A stretch of 43,496 nt of DNA from Planktothricoides sp. SR001 (GTDB taxonomy: Bacteria; Cyanobacteriota; Cyanobacteriia; Cyanobacteriales; Laspinemataceae): contig NZ_LIUQ01000054.1 of the NCBI RefSeq assembly GCF_001276715.1, positions 241 through 43,736 of the forward strand. The letters run 5' to 3'. This document shows positions 9,644 to 18,068 of the stretch, piece by piece. Below the pieces are notes generated by a model. That model searched no databases. It saw only the letters and a program-made list of their open reading frames with translations, and was not told where the DNA came from. A program made the translations under genes and the position numbers. How positions within the stretch are numbered: position 1 is the stretch's first letter; every line of letters starts with the position of its first letter.

Positions 9644-9982
9644 TTCTATAGTCATCCTTAGTCAGCCGGGGAGTGAAATCATCGAGAGTTATGCAGAGAT
9701 GGTAAAGAAGAGGGGAACTGATGGGCAAAAAAATTCAGGCAGAGAGGCGCGATCGCACTGTGATCTATAATTCGTCAAAGAATTCGTCAAAGAAACTCAG
9801 AAAAATTAATTATGGGGAAAAATATAAATTTACTCACTTGCTCTTATTGAATTTAAATAGGATCAAAAATATAAACATTGACAAAAAATCTCAAAGAACT
9901 TAAAATATTTTAAGTAACAAGCTAATATTTTATCCCAAATTAGTTATTTGTTTCTATTTTGTATTTTTTATTACTAAGCCGG

Positions 9983-12900
9983 ATGGTCGATTGGGTTATG
10001 TTCATAAAATCATTAAATAACTTTATTCTTAAAATAACCGATAAAATCCCGCTGCGGATCATGCTAATCGTGCCATTTGTGCTGCAAATTTTTGTTATAG
10101 TGGCACTGGTTGGCTACTTTTCCTGGCGCAACGGTCAAAAAACCGTCAGTAATTTTGCTCTCCAGTTAAGCACCCAAGTCACGAAACGGATCGATCTGCA
10201 TTTAGAGAATTACTTGAATACCCCTCACTTATTCCACAAAATCAATGCAGCCACCGTGAGTAATGGCATTTTAGATGTAGAAGATTTGTTAATCTTACAA
10301 AAGCAGTTATGGTCAGAAATCCAGCTTTCCAATGCCATAGAATATATATATTTTGCCGATGATGAGGGCAACTTTATGGGAGTGCAAAAATATCTCGATG
10401 GCCGAACCGTGGTCAAATTTAGAGATTGGTATAGCGCTCCCAACCGCGAAATTTATTTACTCGATAATCAAGGAAATCGCCAAGAATTTATCAAATCCAG
10501 CGAATACGATCCGCGAACTAGACCGTGGTATCAAGAAACAATTAAAGCCCAAGCCCCTACCTGGAGTTCTATTTATATCTCGGCGGATTTGGGAATGTTA
10601 CAAATTACCCCAGCGATTCCTGTTTATGATGCTAACAATCAACTGCGAGGAGTGTTTGGCATCAATTTAATGCTTTCTCAAATTAGTGAATTTCTCAACA
10701 CCTTAGAAGTTAGTAAATCTGGGGAAGCTTTCATTATCGAAAGAAACGGAGATTTGGTGGCCAGTTCCACTCCAGAACCTCCGTTTATCACAACCACAGG
10801 AGAACCGGAACGACTGAATGCGCTGAATAGTCAGGAACCAGCCATTAAATTGACAATGCAGCAGCTTTTAAAAGAAGGGATCAGTCTGGAGGAAATTAAC
10901 AGTTCGCAAAAGCTAATCCTTAAAGTCAATGGGCAAAAACAACTGGTTAGAGTCTCACCGATTCAAGACAATAAAGGCTTAAATTGGCTGATTGTGGTGG
11001 TGATTCCTGAAGCGGATTTTATGGAATATATCAACACGAATACTCGCACCACGATCGCCTTATGTGTTGTGGCGTTACTGGTAGCATTTTTATTCTGTTT
11101 ACAGACCTCGCGGTGGATTGTCAAACCAATTTTGCGCCTGAAGAATGCGGCGAAACATCTAGCGGATGGAGAATGGGATCAAAAATTACCCATTACCCGC
11201 GCTGATGAACTCGGTGAACTGGCTAAATCTTTTAATAAGATGGCAGAAGAGTTAAAAGCTTCATTTATGACTTTAGAGTCTAAAAATGAGCAATTACAAC
11301 GCTTAGATAAATTGAAGGATGAGTTTTTAGCCAATACTTCTCACGAACTCCGCACCCCACTGAACGGCATGATTGGCATTGCGGAATCGATGATTGATGG
11401 GGCAACGGGAGAATTGTCAGAACTGCAAAAGCAAAATCTTTTATTGATTGCCCAAAGTGGACACAGACTGGCTAATTTGGTGAATGATATTCTGGATTTT
11501 TCCAAGTTACAACATAATAATATTGAACTGCAACTAAAGCCCGTCGGACTGCGAGCGATCGCCGAAGTAGTGCTGACCTTAAGCCAATCTCTGATTAAGG
11601 GAAAAAATCTCCGGTTGATTAACCGGATTCCCCAGGAATTTCCCGCCGCTTTTGCCGATGAAAATCGCTTACAACAGATTCTTTATAATCTGGTGGGCAA
11701 TGGCATTAAATTTTCTGAAAGTGGCACCGTTGAAGTTTCCGCCGCATTAAAAACCGGGAACGGGGAACCGGCAACAACCAATAACCAACAACCAATAACC
11801 AACAACCAACAACCAATAGCCAACAACCAACAAATTATGATTACGGTTGCGGATACGGGAATTGGCATTCCAGAGGATAAATTAGACAAAATTTTTGAAT
11901 CCTTTGAACAAGGAGATGGGTCAACCGCTAGAGAATATGGAGGGACAGGTTTAGGGTTAGCGGTGACTAAACAATTAGTGGAGTTACACGGGGGAACTAT
12001 TTCCGTAGAATCAACGGTTGGCAAAGGGTCAAGGTTTACTTTTACCTTGGCGATCGCGGCAGGATCAGGGGCAGGATCAGAGGCGATCGCATCAGCGCCA
12101 ACGTCTCTCAAAGAAGACCGGATTTTATCTTGGGAAAAGTCCGCCAGTGCAGCGATAGAAAAAGTGTCTTTGGGCTTAGTCAATTCCCAGGAAAACACCC
12201 ATCAACCGGAAACATATCCAGAAATTTTGCATAATAATTTGCATAATAAATTTTCCTCAAATGAAGAATTAGATCGATTTAAAGTGTTGATCGTCGATGA
12301 TGAACCCGTCAACCTTCAGGTATTGATCAATTACCTATCTTTACAAAACTATTCCATTACCCAAGCTTCTAATGGACAAGAAGCTTTAAACCTAGTGGCA
12401 AACGGGTTTAAACCTGACCTGATTTTATTAGACGTGATGATGCCCAAAATGACCGGGTATGAAGTTTGTGAAAAACTCCGTGAGCATTTCCCAGCGTCAG
12501 AACTGCCGGTTTTGATGCTGACGGCGAAAAATCAAATCTCTGACATGGTAGAAGGCTTTCAAAATGGGGCAAACGATTACCTGAGTAAACCGATTTCTAA
12601 AAATGAATTAATTGCTAGAATTAAAACTCACATGAAATTGGCCAAGATTAACATTGCCTATGGTCGCTTTGTTCCCCATGAGTTTCTACGCTTGTTACAA
12701 AAAGAGAGTATTCTGGAGGTCAAACTGGGCGATCAATCTAAAAAAGAAATGTCAATCTTATTCTCGGACATTAGAGATTTTACCTCTCTGAGCGAACAAA
12801 TGAGTCCAGAAGAAACCTTTCAATTTATTAATGATTACTTATCCTGTATGGAACCAGCCATTCTGGAAAATAATGGCTTTATTGACAAATATATTGGCGA

Positions 12901-13474
12901 TGCGATTATGGCCTTGTTTAGTCAGAGTGCCGATGATGCGGTGAAAGCGGGTATTTCTATGTTAAATCGATTAGAGGAATATAATCAAAATCGCATCCAA
13001 GCTGGGAAAATGCCGATTAAAATTGGGATTGGCATTAATACAGGAGATTTGATGCTTGGCACCGTTGGGGGGAAAGATCGCATGGATGGGACGGTGATTA
13101 GTGACGCAGTGAATTTAGCCTCTCGTTTAGAAGGCTTGACCAAAAATTATCGCGTGTCCTTGTTAATTTCTAACCAAACTTTTTTAAAGTTAGCAAATCC
13201 CAATGATTATGCGATTCGGTTGCTGGATCGAGTGCAGGTGAAAGGGAAATCAGAAATGGTGACGGTTTTTGAAGTATTTGATGCGGATCCCCCAGAAGTG
13301 AAAACCGCCAAGTTACTGACCCAAACCGCTTTTGAACAAGCGATATTGTTGTATCATCAACAACTATATCGAGAAGCGGCTGAATTGTTAGAGGATTGTT
13401 TAAGCAAAAATCCCGGCGATCGCGTCATAGAAATTTATTTAGAACGAACTCAGCAACTCGCGAATATGAGGTAA
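9983..13474 (+). CDS. Hybrid histidine kinase with receiver and adenylate cyclase output
   Basis: Signal-transduction protein that should produce cAMP under control of its own phosphorelay. Order: transmembrane helix (about 25-45); extracytoplasmic double-Cache-like sensor (about 50-345, with DPRTRPWYQETIKA); second transmembrane helix (about 355-375); HAMP; HisKA with [10 protein letters not shown] (His about 454); HATPase with DTGIGIP and GGTGLGL; receiver with phospho-acceptor Asp about 817 in LLDVMMPKMTG; and class III cyclase with FSDIRDFTSL, DKYIGDAIMALF and ISDAVNLASRLE. The metal-binding Asp pair, adenine-type Lys/Asp and transition-state Asn/Arg are all present, so adenylate rather than guanylate cyclase is expected. 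The layout recalls cyanobacterial CyaC. The frame is open from a TTG at 9959; ATG at 9983 or 9998 is more likely. A short-repeat insertion lies inside the HATPase domain. Confidence 0.92.
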   Translation: MVDWVMFIKSLNNFILKITDKIPLRIMLIVPFVLQIFVIVALVGYFSWRNGQKTVSNFALQLSTQVTKRIDLHLENYLNTPHLFHKINAATVSNGILDVEDLLILQKQLWSEIQLSNAIEYIYFADDEGNFMGVQKYLDGRTVVKFRDWYSAPNREIYLLDNQGNRQEFIKSSEYDPRTRPWYQETIKAQAPTWSSIYISADLGMLQITPAIPVYDANNQLRGVFGINLMLSQISEFLNTLEVSKSGEAFIIERNGDLVASSTPEPPFITTTGEPERLNALNSQEPAIKLTMQQLLKEGISLEEINSSQKLILKVNGQKQLVRVSPIQDNKGLNWLIVVVIPEADFMEYINTNTRTTIALCVVALLVAFLFCLQTSRWIVKPILRLKNAAKHLADGEWDQKLPITRADELGELAKSFNKMAEELKASFMTLESKNEQLQRLDKLKDEFLANTSHELRTPLNGMIGIAESMIDGATGELSELQKQNLLLIAQSGHRLANLVNDILDFSKLQHNNIELQLKPVGLRAIAEVVLTLSQSLIKGKNLRLINRIPQEFPAAFADENRLQQILYNLVGNGIKFSESGTVEVSAALKTGNGEPATTNNQQPITNNQQPIANNQQIMITVADTGIGIPEDKLDKIFESFEQGDGSTAREYGGTGLGLAVTKQLVELHGGTISVESTVGKGSRFTFTLAIAAGSGAGSEAIASAPTSLKEDRILSWEKSASAAIEKVSLGLVNSQENTHQPETYPEILHNNLHNKFSSNEELDRFKVLIVDDEPVNLQVLINYLSLQNYSITQASNGQEALNLVANGFKPDLILLDVMMPKMTGYEVCEKLREHFPASELPVLMLTAKNQISDMVEGFQNGANDYLSKPISKNELIARIKTHMKLAKINIAYGRFVPHEFLRLLQKESILEVKLGDQSKKEMSILFSDIRDFTSLSEQMSPEETFQFINDYLSCMEPAILENNGFIDKYIGDAIMALFSQSADDAVKAGISMLNRLEEYNQNRIQAGKMPIKIGIGINTGDLMLGTVGGKDRMDGTVISDAVNLASRLEGLTKNYRVSLLISNQTFLKLANPNDYAIRLLDRVQVKGKSEMVTVFEVFDADPPEVKTAKLLTQTAFEQAILLYHQQLYREAAELLEDCLSKNPGDRVIEIYLERTQQLANMR
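11772..11833 (+). repeat. AACCAACAA short-repeat array inside the HATPase coding sequence
   Basis: Tandem ACCAATAACCAACA/ACCAACAA units translate in frame to TNNQQPITNNQQPIANNQQ, a low-complexity loop between the strand after the N-box and the DTGIGIP motif. The same sequence, mostly as its reverse complement, forms spacer arrays at 13.5, 36.9 and 43.2-43.45 kb. Confidence 0.85.
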
Positions 13475-13481
13475 ATTGGTG

Positions 13482-13528
13482 ATTTGTTGTTGGTTATTGG
13501 TTGGTGGTTGTTTGTTGTTGGTTATTTG
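13482..13528. repeat. TTGTTGGTTATTGG short-repeat array
   Basis: Run of TTGTTGTTGGTTATTGGTTGG-type units directly after the kinase-cyclase stop codon, the same family as the in-gene array at 11.8 kb read on the other strand. Confidence 0.8.
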
Positions 13529-13734
13529 TAGGGGGCTGTTCGCGGAAATTTAAGGTATAAACAATCAACCTTTATTCCAGCCTAGTTTACCCCCGCGTGG
13601 GGGCACCACAGCCTTAAAAATGTAGGAAACCCAACGGAAGAATAATGTTGGGTTTCGTTCCAAAAGTCCAACCCCCGCCCCCCGCACGGGGGCAGGCTGG
13701 GGGCAGGCTCTACGAATAAAGCACTGCTTAGATA

Positions 13735-13930
13735 ATTCACCACAGAGACACAGAGGCCACAAAAGTCTTAATTCTCTCTTGGTGTTCTTTGTGCCTTTGT
13801 GGTGAGTAAAATTTTTATATTAAACCAAGCATCAAAAATTATTGCTACAATTAAGGCGTTAATTTGGGCGTATGTAGGGGCGGTTCGCGAACCGCCCCTA
13901 CTGTTGCATTGTTAATTGAAAACGGTATAA
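13735..13930. repeat. Composite MITE-like repeat, left copy beside the TIR-WD40 gene
   Basis: Starts ATTCACCACAGAGACACAGAGG, forms an imperfect hairpin with CTTTGTGCCTTTGTGGTGAG, then runs through ATTATTGCTACAATTAAGGCG into the perfect palindrome GTAGGGGCGGTTCGC / GCGAACCGCCCCTAC and ends AATTGAAAACGGTATAA. The first 125 or so bases recur in direct orientation after the TIR-WD40 gene at 17722. The 13565-13735 stretch before it holds other small palindromes (CCCGCACGGGGGCAGGC, TTGGGTTTCGTTCC) and no convincing gene. Confidence 0.75.
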
Positions 13931-14055
13931 CTACAAGCATGAATTAGTCGGATAGATCCGACCCCCGTTTTCACGGGGGCAGGCTTACGCTATGATCTGG
14001 GAAGTTTTAACCCCGACGGGTGTGATTTATTCAATAGAAAAACGCTTATTAGCTT

Positions 14056-17000
14056 ATGACAAAATTCTACAACGCCTTCATTTCCTATGGCCGCGCCGAT
14101 AGCAAAGAATTTGCTACAAAACTTTACAATTGCCTCACCAGCGCTGGCTTTAACATTTGGTTTGACCAAAACGATATTCCCTTGGGAGTGGATTTCCAAA
14201 ATCAAATCGACGATGGCATTGCCAAAGCGGATAATTTCCTCTTTATTATTGCCCCGCATTCGGTGAATTCGCCCTATTGCCAGAAAGAGATTAATCTAGC
14301 AGTCAAATATAATAAGCGCATCATTCCCTTACTCCATGTTGAGCAAATTACCCAGGAAATTTGGCAAGAACGAAATCCCCAAGGGACAAAGGAAGACTGG
14401 GAAGCATATCAAGCCAAAGGTTTGGATTCTTCTTTGACCAATATGCCGCCAAAAATCGGCCAAATTAACTGGGCATATTTCCGGGAAGATGCGGATAATT
14501 TTGACACATCTTTTGCGGGACTTATCGAAGTATTCCACAGCTATGAAGATTATGTGAGACAACATACGGAAATATTAGCCAAAGCCAGGGAATGGGAGCA
14601 AAATAAAAAGCCCAGTCGTTACTTATTAATTGGGCAACAACTGCAAGCAGCAGAAGCATGGTTAGATATTCGGTTTAAAGAGGAACAAGCCCCCTGTCAG
14701 CCGTCGGATTTACATTGTGAATATATCTGTGAAAGCATTAAAAATGCCAATAATTTATTAACTCAGGTTTTTATCCGCTATGCTGAGGGCGATCGCGCAG
14801 TAATGAAAAAACTCACGCGAACATTGCAGCGAGAAAAAATCACGATATGGACTGAGAGAAGCGACATCAAAAAACGGATGAGTTTCCAGGAAAAACTGCA
14901 TCGTGGTATCGCGATCGCGGATAATTTTGTTTACTTAGTTTCTCTAGAGTCACTCACCGCTGACTATTGCCAAACCGAAATAGATTTAGCCTTATCTTAT
15001 CACAAGCGAATAATATGTTTTATCGTGCCATCCCCAGAAATAGAGGCATTGCCAGAATTTAGTTATGAAAGCCAGACAAATGAGTTAATTAAACAAATTA
15101 AAGACGATGAACTATATTATCATCAGCATAAGATTTTATTAGTGCAAGCCCTGAAATGGCAAGATCAAAATCATAACCCTAGCATTTTGTTTCGGGGATA
15201 TAACCTGCAATATTTTCAGGCTTGGTTGAAGGTAGCAGAAACTCGTCAAGACCATTTGCCAACGGATTTACAAAAAGAATTTCTCAAAGCCAGCAGTCAG
15301 CATCAAGCCAAATCTTTAGAGGTGTTTATTGCCTACTCGCGTAGGGATTCCGACTTAGCCCGAAAAATCAATGATGCGTTGCAAATTCAGGGTAAAACTA
15401 CCTGGTTTGACCAGGAAAGTATCGCCGCAGGAACCGATTTTCAGCACGAAATATACCGGGGCATAAAAAACTCTGATAACTTTCTGTTTATTATATCGCC
15501 TGATTCGGTATTTTCTCCTTATTGTAGCGATGAGGTGGAATATGCCGAAAAATTAAATAAGCGATTTGTCACGATATTATATCGTCCCGTTAAATCAAAA
15601 ACACTGCATCCGGCTTTGGCCAAAGTGCAATGGATTGATTTTACCAAGCATCAGGGCGATTTTTATGCGAATTTTAGCGAATTAGTCAGGATCTTAGATA
15701 CAGATAGAGACCATGTGCAGAGTCATACCAAGTGGTCGCAACGGGCTTTAGAATGGGAGGAAAAATCTCAAAGTAAGGATTTATTATTGCGGGGCAGAGA
15801 GTTAACGGGTGCTGAGAGTTGGTTGCGGGAAAGTGAGGCAGAAAATAAGCAACCACCAGCCACAGATTTACAAAAAGAATTTATTGCTAAAAGTCGGCAA
15901 CAAAACCGGAATAATCGACTGTTACAAATTGGGTCAGTAGCAGCGCTTATTATATTGGTCAGTGGGGCGGCTATTTTTTCTGGGCTACAGTGGCAGCAGG
16001 CAGAACAACAGGAGCGAGTAGATCAAATAAAAACCAATGCTTCGTTAGCAGAAAGTTTAGTGGACTCTGACCCAGTAAAAGCTTTAACTCTTGCGATTCA
16101 AGTCACCGGCAGAAGTCAAAAAGACTTGGGTCAAGTTTTGCCTCTCGTGCAATCTAGTTTATTCGCAGCATTGCCGGTGACACGCAAAGGCAACTTGTTC
16201 AAGGGCTATCAGTATTTTGTCAACTCAGTAGCATTTTCCCCGGACGGTCGCAGAATTGTTTCTGGGAGTCATGACGGAACGATTCGCCTGTGGGATATCC
16301 AGTCGAAGTCAGAATTAGCTGTCTTCAAAAACGATGAGTCTGATGTCAACTCAGTAGCATCTTCCCCGGATGGTCGCAGAATTGTTTCTGGGAGTGGCAA
16401 CGGAAGGATTCGCCTGTGGGATATCCAGTCGAAGTCAGAATTAGCTGTCTTCAAAGGCGATCCGAGCCAGGTCAACTCAGTAGCATTTTCCCCGGATGGT
16501 CGCAGAATTGTTTCTGGGAGTGGCAACGGAACGATTCGCCTGTGGGATATCCAGTCGAAGTCAGAATTAGCTGTCTTCAACGGCCATGAGAGCCAGGTCA
16601 ACTCAGTAGCATTTTCCCCGGATGGTCGCAGAATTGTTTCTGGGAGTGGCAACGGAACGATTCGCCTGTGGGATATCCAGTCGAAGTCAGAATTAGCTGT
16701 CTTCAACGGCCATGAGAGTTGGGTCAAATCAGTAGCATTTTCCCCCCCGGATGGTCAGAGAATTGTTTCTGGGAGTGGGGACAAAACGATTCGCCTGTGG
16801 GATATCCAGTCGAAGTCAGAATTAGCCGTCTTCAAAGGCCATGAGAATTTGGTCAACTCAGTAGCATTTTCCCCGGATGGTCAGAGAATTGTTTCTGGGA
16901 GTGGGGACAAAACGATTCGCCTGTGGGATATCCAGTCGGGGGAACAATTAGCCGTCCTCAAAGGCCATGAGAATTTGGTCAACTCAGTAGCATTTTCCCC

Positions 17001-17718
17001 GGATGGTCGCAGAATTGTTTCTGGGAGTGGGGACAAAACGATTCGCCTGTGGCCAGGGACTTGGCAGGGTTGGTTGGATGCTGGGTGTGACGAGTTGCGG
17101 TCGAATCAGATGTTTGTGAACGCATTCATTAAAGATGGGGAAGACCGGCAAATAGCCCATGAAGCGGTGAAAATTTGCGAAGAACAGGTGAATGAATATG
17201 GTGAACCGATATGGAATAATCAGGAAAAAGCCGAGTTGGAAGCGAAGGTCAAATCACTGGTGGTGCCTGATTTAGTGAAGCAGGCAGTCGAGTTAATGAA
17301 AGATGATAATGCCAAGAAAGCTTTGGCTAAATATAAAGAAGCACAAGAGCTAGATGCTCAATTGGAACAAGCAAATAATCCGAATTTAAATAATTTATGT
17401 CGCCATGGCAGTTTACGGGGTTATGCGGCTGAGGTGATGAGTGCTTGCGATATGGCGGTAAAACGCGATCTCAATAATGGAAATATTCGGGATAGTCGCG
17501 GGGTAGCTCGTGCGTTGACTGGTGATTATCCGGGGGCAATTTTAGATTTTGAGGCGTATATTAAAGATTTGAATCAGTGGATTAGAGAAACAGAAAATGA
17601 AGATTACCGGAAGGATTATGAAAAGAAAAAGGTACAGCGTCAAGGTTGGGTGGATGCGTTGAAGAAGGGGAAGAATCCTTTTACTAAGGAGGTGTTGCAG
17701 GAGTTGTTAGGGAAGTGA
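14056..17718 (+). CDS. Triple-TIR, membrane-anchored WD40-repeat protein
   Basis: Probable immune or signalling protein, 1220 residues. Three TIR domains are visible: about 4-150 (YNAFISYGRADSKEF, FDQNDIPLG), about 235-350 (VFIRYAEGDRAV, IWTERSDIKKRM) and about 418-545 (VFIAYSRRDSDLA, WFDQESIAAG). Each keeps the Cys-x-x-Glu motif (YCQKE, YCQTE, YCSDE) whose Glu is catalytic in NAD-cleaving TIRs. A basic stretch and a hydrophobic segment (about 627-647) follow, then the helical linker usual before WD40 propellers of bacterial STAND proteins. Seven WD40 units (about 716-1000) and a helical TPR-like tail (about 1040-1210) complete it. The STAND NTPase normally placed between TIR and WD40 is absent. 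By analogy, the propeller would sense a ligand and the TIRs deplete NAD; this is inference. Confidence 0.88.
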   Translation: MTKFYNAFISYGRADSKEFATKLYNCLTSAGFNIWFDQNDIPLGVDFQNQIDDGIAKADNFLFIIAPHSVNSPYCQKEINLAVKYNKRIIPLLHVEQITQEIWQERNPQGTKEDWEAYQAKGLDSSLTNMPPKIGQINWAYFREDADNFDTSFAGLIEVFHSYEDYVRQHTEILAKAREWEQNKKPSRYLLIGQQLQAAEAWLDIRFKEEQAPCQPSDLHCEYICESIKNANNLLTQVFIRYAEGDRAVMKKLTRTLQREKITIWTERSDIKKRMSFQEKLHRGIAIADNFVYLVSLESLTADYCQTEIDLALSYHKRIICFIVPSPEIEALPEFSYESQTNELIKQIKDDELYYHQHKILLVQALKWQDQNHNPSILFRGYNLQYFQAWLKVAETRQDHLPTDLQKEFLKASSQHQAKSLEVFIAYSRRDSDLARKINDALQIQGKTTWFDQESIAAGTDFQHEIYRGIKNSDNFLFIISPDSVFSPYCSDEVEYAEKLNKRFVTILYRPVKSKTLHPALAKVQWIDFTKHQGDFYANFSELVRILDTDRDHVQSHTKWSQRALEWEEKSQSKDLLLRGRELTGAESWLRESEAENKQPPATDLQKEFIAKSRQQNRNNRLLQIGSVAALIILVSGAAIFSGLQWQQAEQQERVDQIKTNASLAESLVDSDPVKALTLAIQVTGRSQKDLGQVLPLVQSSLFAALPVTRKGNLFKGYQYFVNSVAFSPDGRRIVSGSHDGTIRLWDIQSKSELAVFKNDESDVNSVASSPDGRRIVSGSGNGRIRLWDIQSKSELAVFKGDPSQVNSVAFSPDGRRIVSGSGNGTIRLWDIQSKSELAVFNGHESQVNSVAFSPDGRRIVSGSGNGTIRLWDIQSKSELAVFNGHESWVKSVAFSPPDGQRIVSGSGDKTIRLWDIQSKSELAVFKGHENLVNSVAFSPDGQRIVSGSGDKTIRLWDIQSGEQLAVLKGHENLVNSVAFSPDGRRIVSGSGDKTIRLWPGTWQGWLDAGCDELRSNQMFVNAFIKDGEDRQIAHEAVKICEEQVNEYGEPIWNNQEKAELEAKVKSLVVPDLVKQAVELMKDDNAKKALAKYKEAQELDAQLEQANNPNLNNLCRHGSLRGYAAEVMSACDMAVKRDLNNGNIRDSRGVARALTGDYPGAILDFEAYIKDLNQWIRETENEDYRKDYEKKKVQRQGWVDALKKGKNPFTKEVLQELLGK
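16219..17053 (+). repeat. Seven near-identical 126-bp WD40 coding repeats
   Basis: The anchor GTCAACTCAGTAGCA or a close variant recurs at 16219, 16345, 16471, 16597, 16723, 16852 and 16978. The period is 126 bases except for one 129-base step, caused by a 3-base insertion that gives SPPDG in repeat 5. Nucleotide identity is far above what protein constraint needs, which implies recent duplication or gene conversion. Confidence 0.95.
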
Positions 17719-17721
17719 TGA

Positions 17722-17866
17722 ATTCACCACAAAGACACAAAGGACACAAAGGTCTTAATTCTCTCTTGGTGTTCTTTGTGCCTTTGTGGTGAGTATAATT
17801 TTTATATTATACCAGGCATTATAAATTATTGCTACAATTAAGACGTTAATTTGGCCATTAGTAGGG
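17722..17866. repeat. Composite MITE-like repeat, right copy beside the TIR-WD40 gene
   Basis: Direct copy of the element at 13735: ATTCACCACAAAGACACAAAGG, shared TCTTAATTCTCTCTTGGTG and CTTTGTGCCTTTGTGGTGAG, then ATTATTGCTACAATTAAGACG and a GTAGGGGCA arm. It begins three bases after the TIR-WD40 stop codon. Further palindromic repeats (TTGGGTTTCGTTCCTCAACC) follow up to 18.01 kb. Confidence 0.8.
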
Positions 17867-18068
17867 GCAATCCGATCGCTGTGGTTGCCCCGACGATCCC
17901 CTACGAAACTTAAACTTCCGCGAACGCACCATACTGCCATGACCGGGCTAAAATAAGCTTTATTCGTAGCTTTATTCTTAGGTTGGGTTTCGTTCCTCAA
18001 CCCAAACTACATTTTGCTACATTTTGCTAGGGGCAGTCAAGAAATTACAAATAGGAGCAAGCAATCTG

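Noticed and set aside
9721-9903. 60-codon ORF before the kinase-cyclase gene
   Set aside because: Highly basic and Asn-rich translation typical of AT-rich spacer, includes a HIP1 site, no recognisable family; GAGGGGAACTG before the ATG is the only support.
13565-13762. 65-codon minus-strand ORF
   Set aside because: Composed of dispersed palindromes (CCCGCACGGGGGCAGGC and the TTGGGTTTCGTTCC type), so coding is unlikely.
16269-16727. 152-codon minus-strand ORF inside the WD40 region
   Set aside because: It is the antisense shadow of the 126-bp coding repeats and simply repeats one translated unit.
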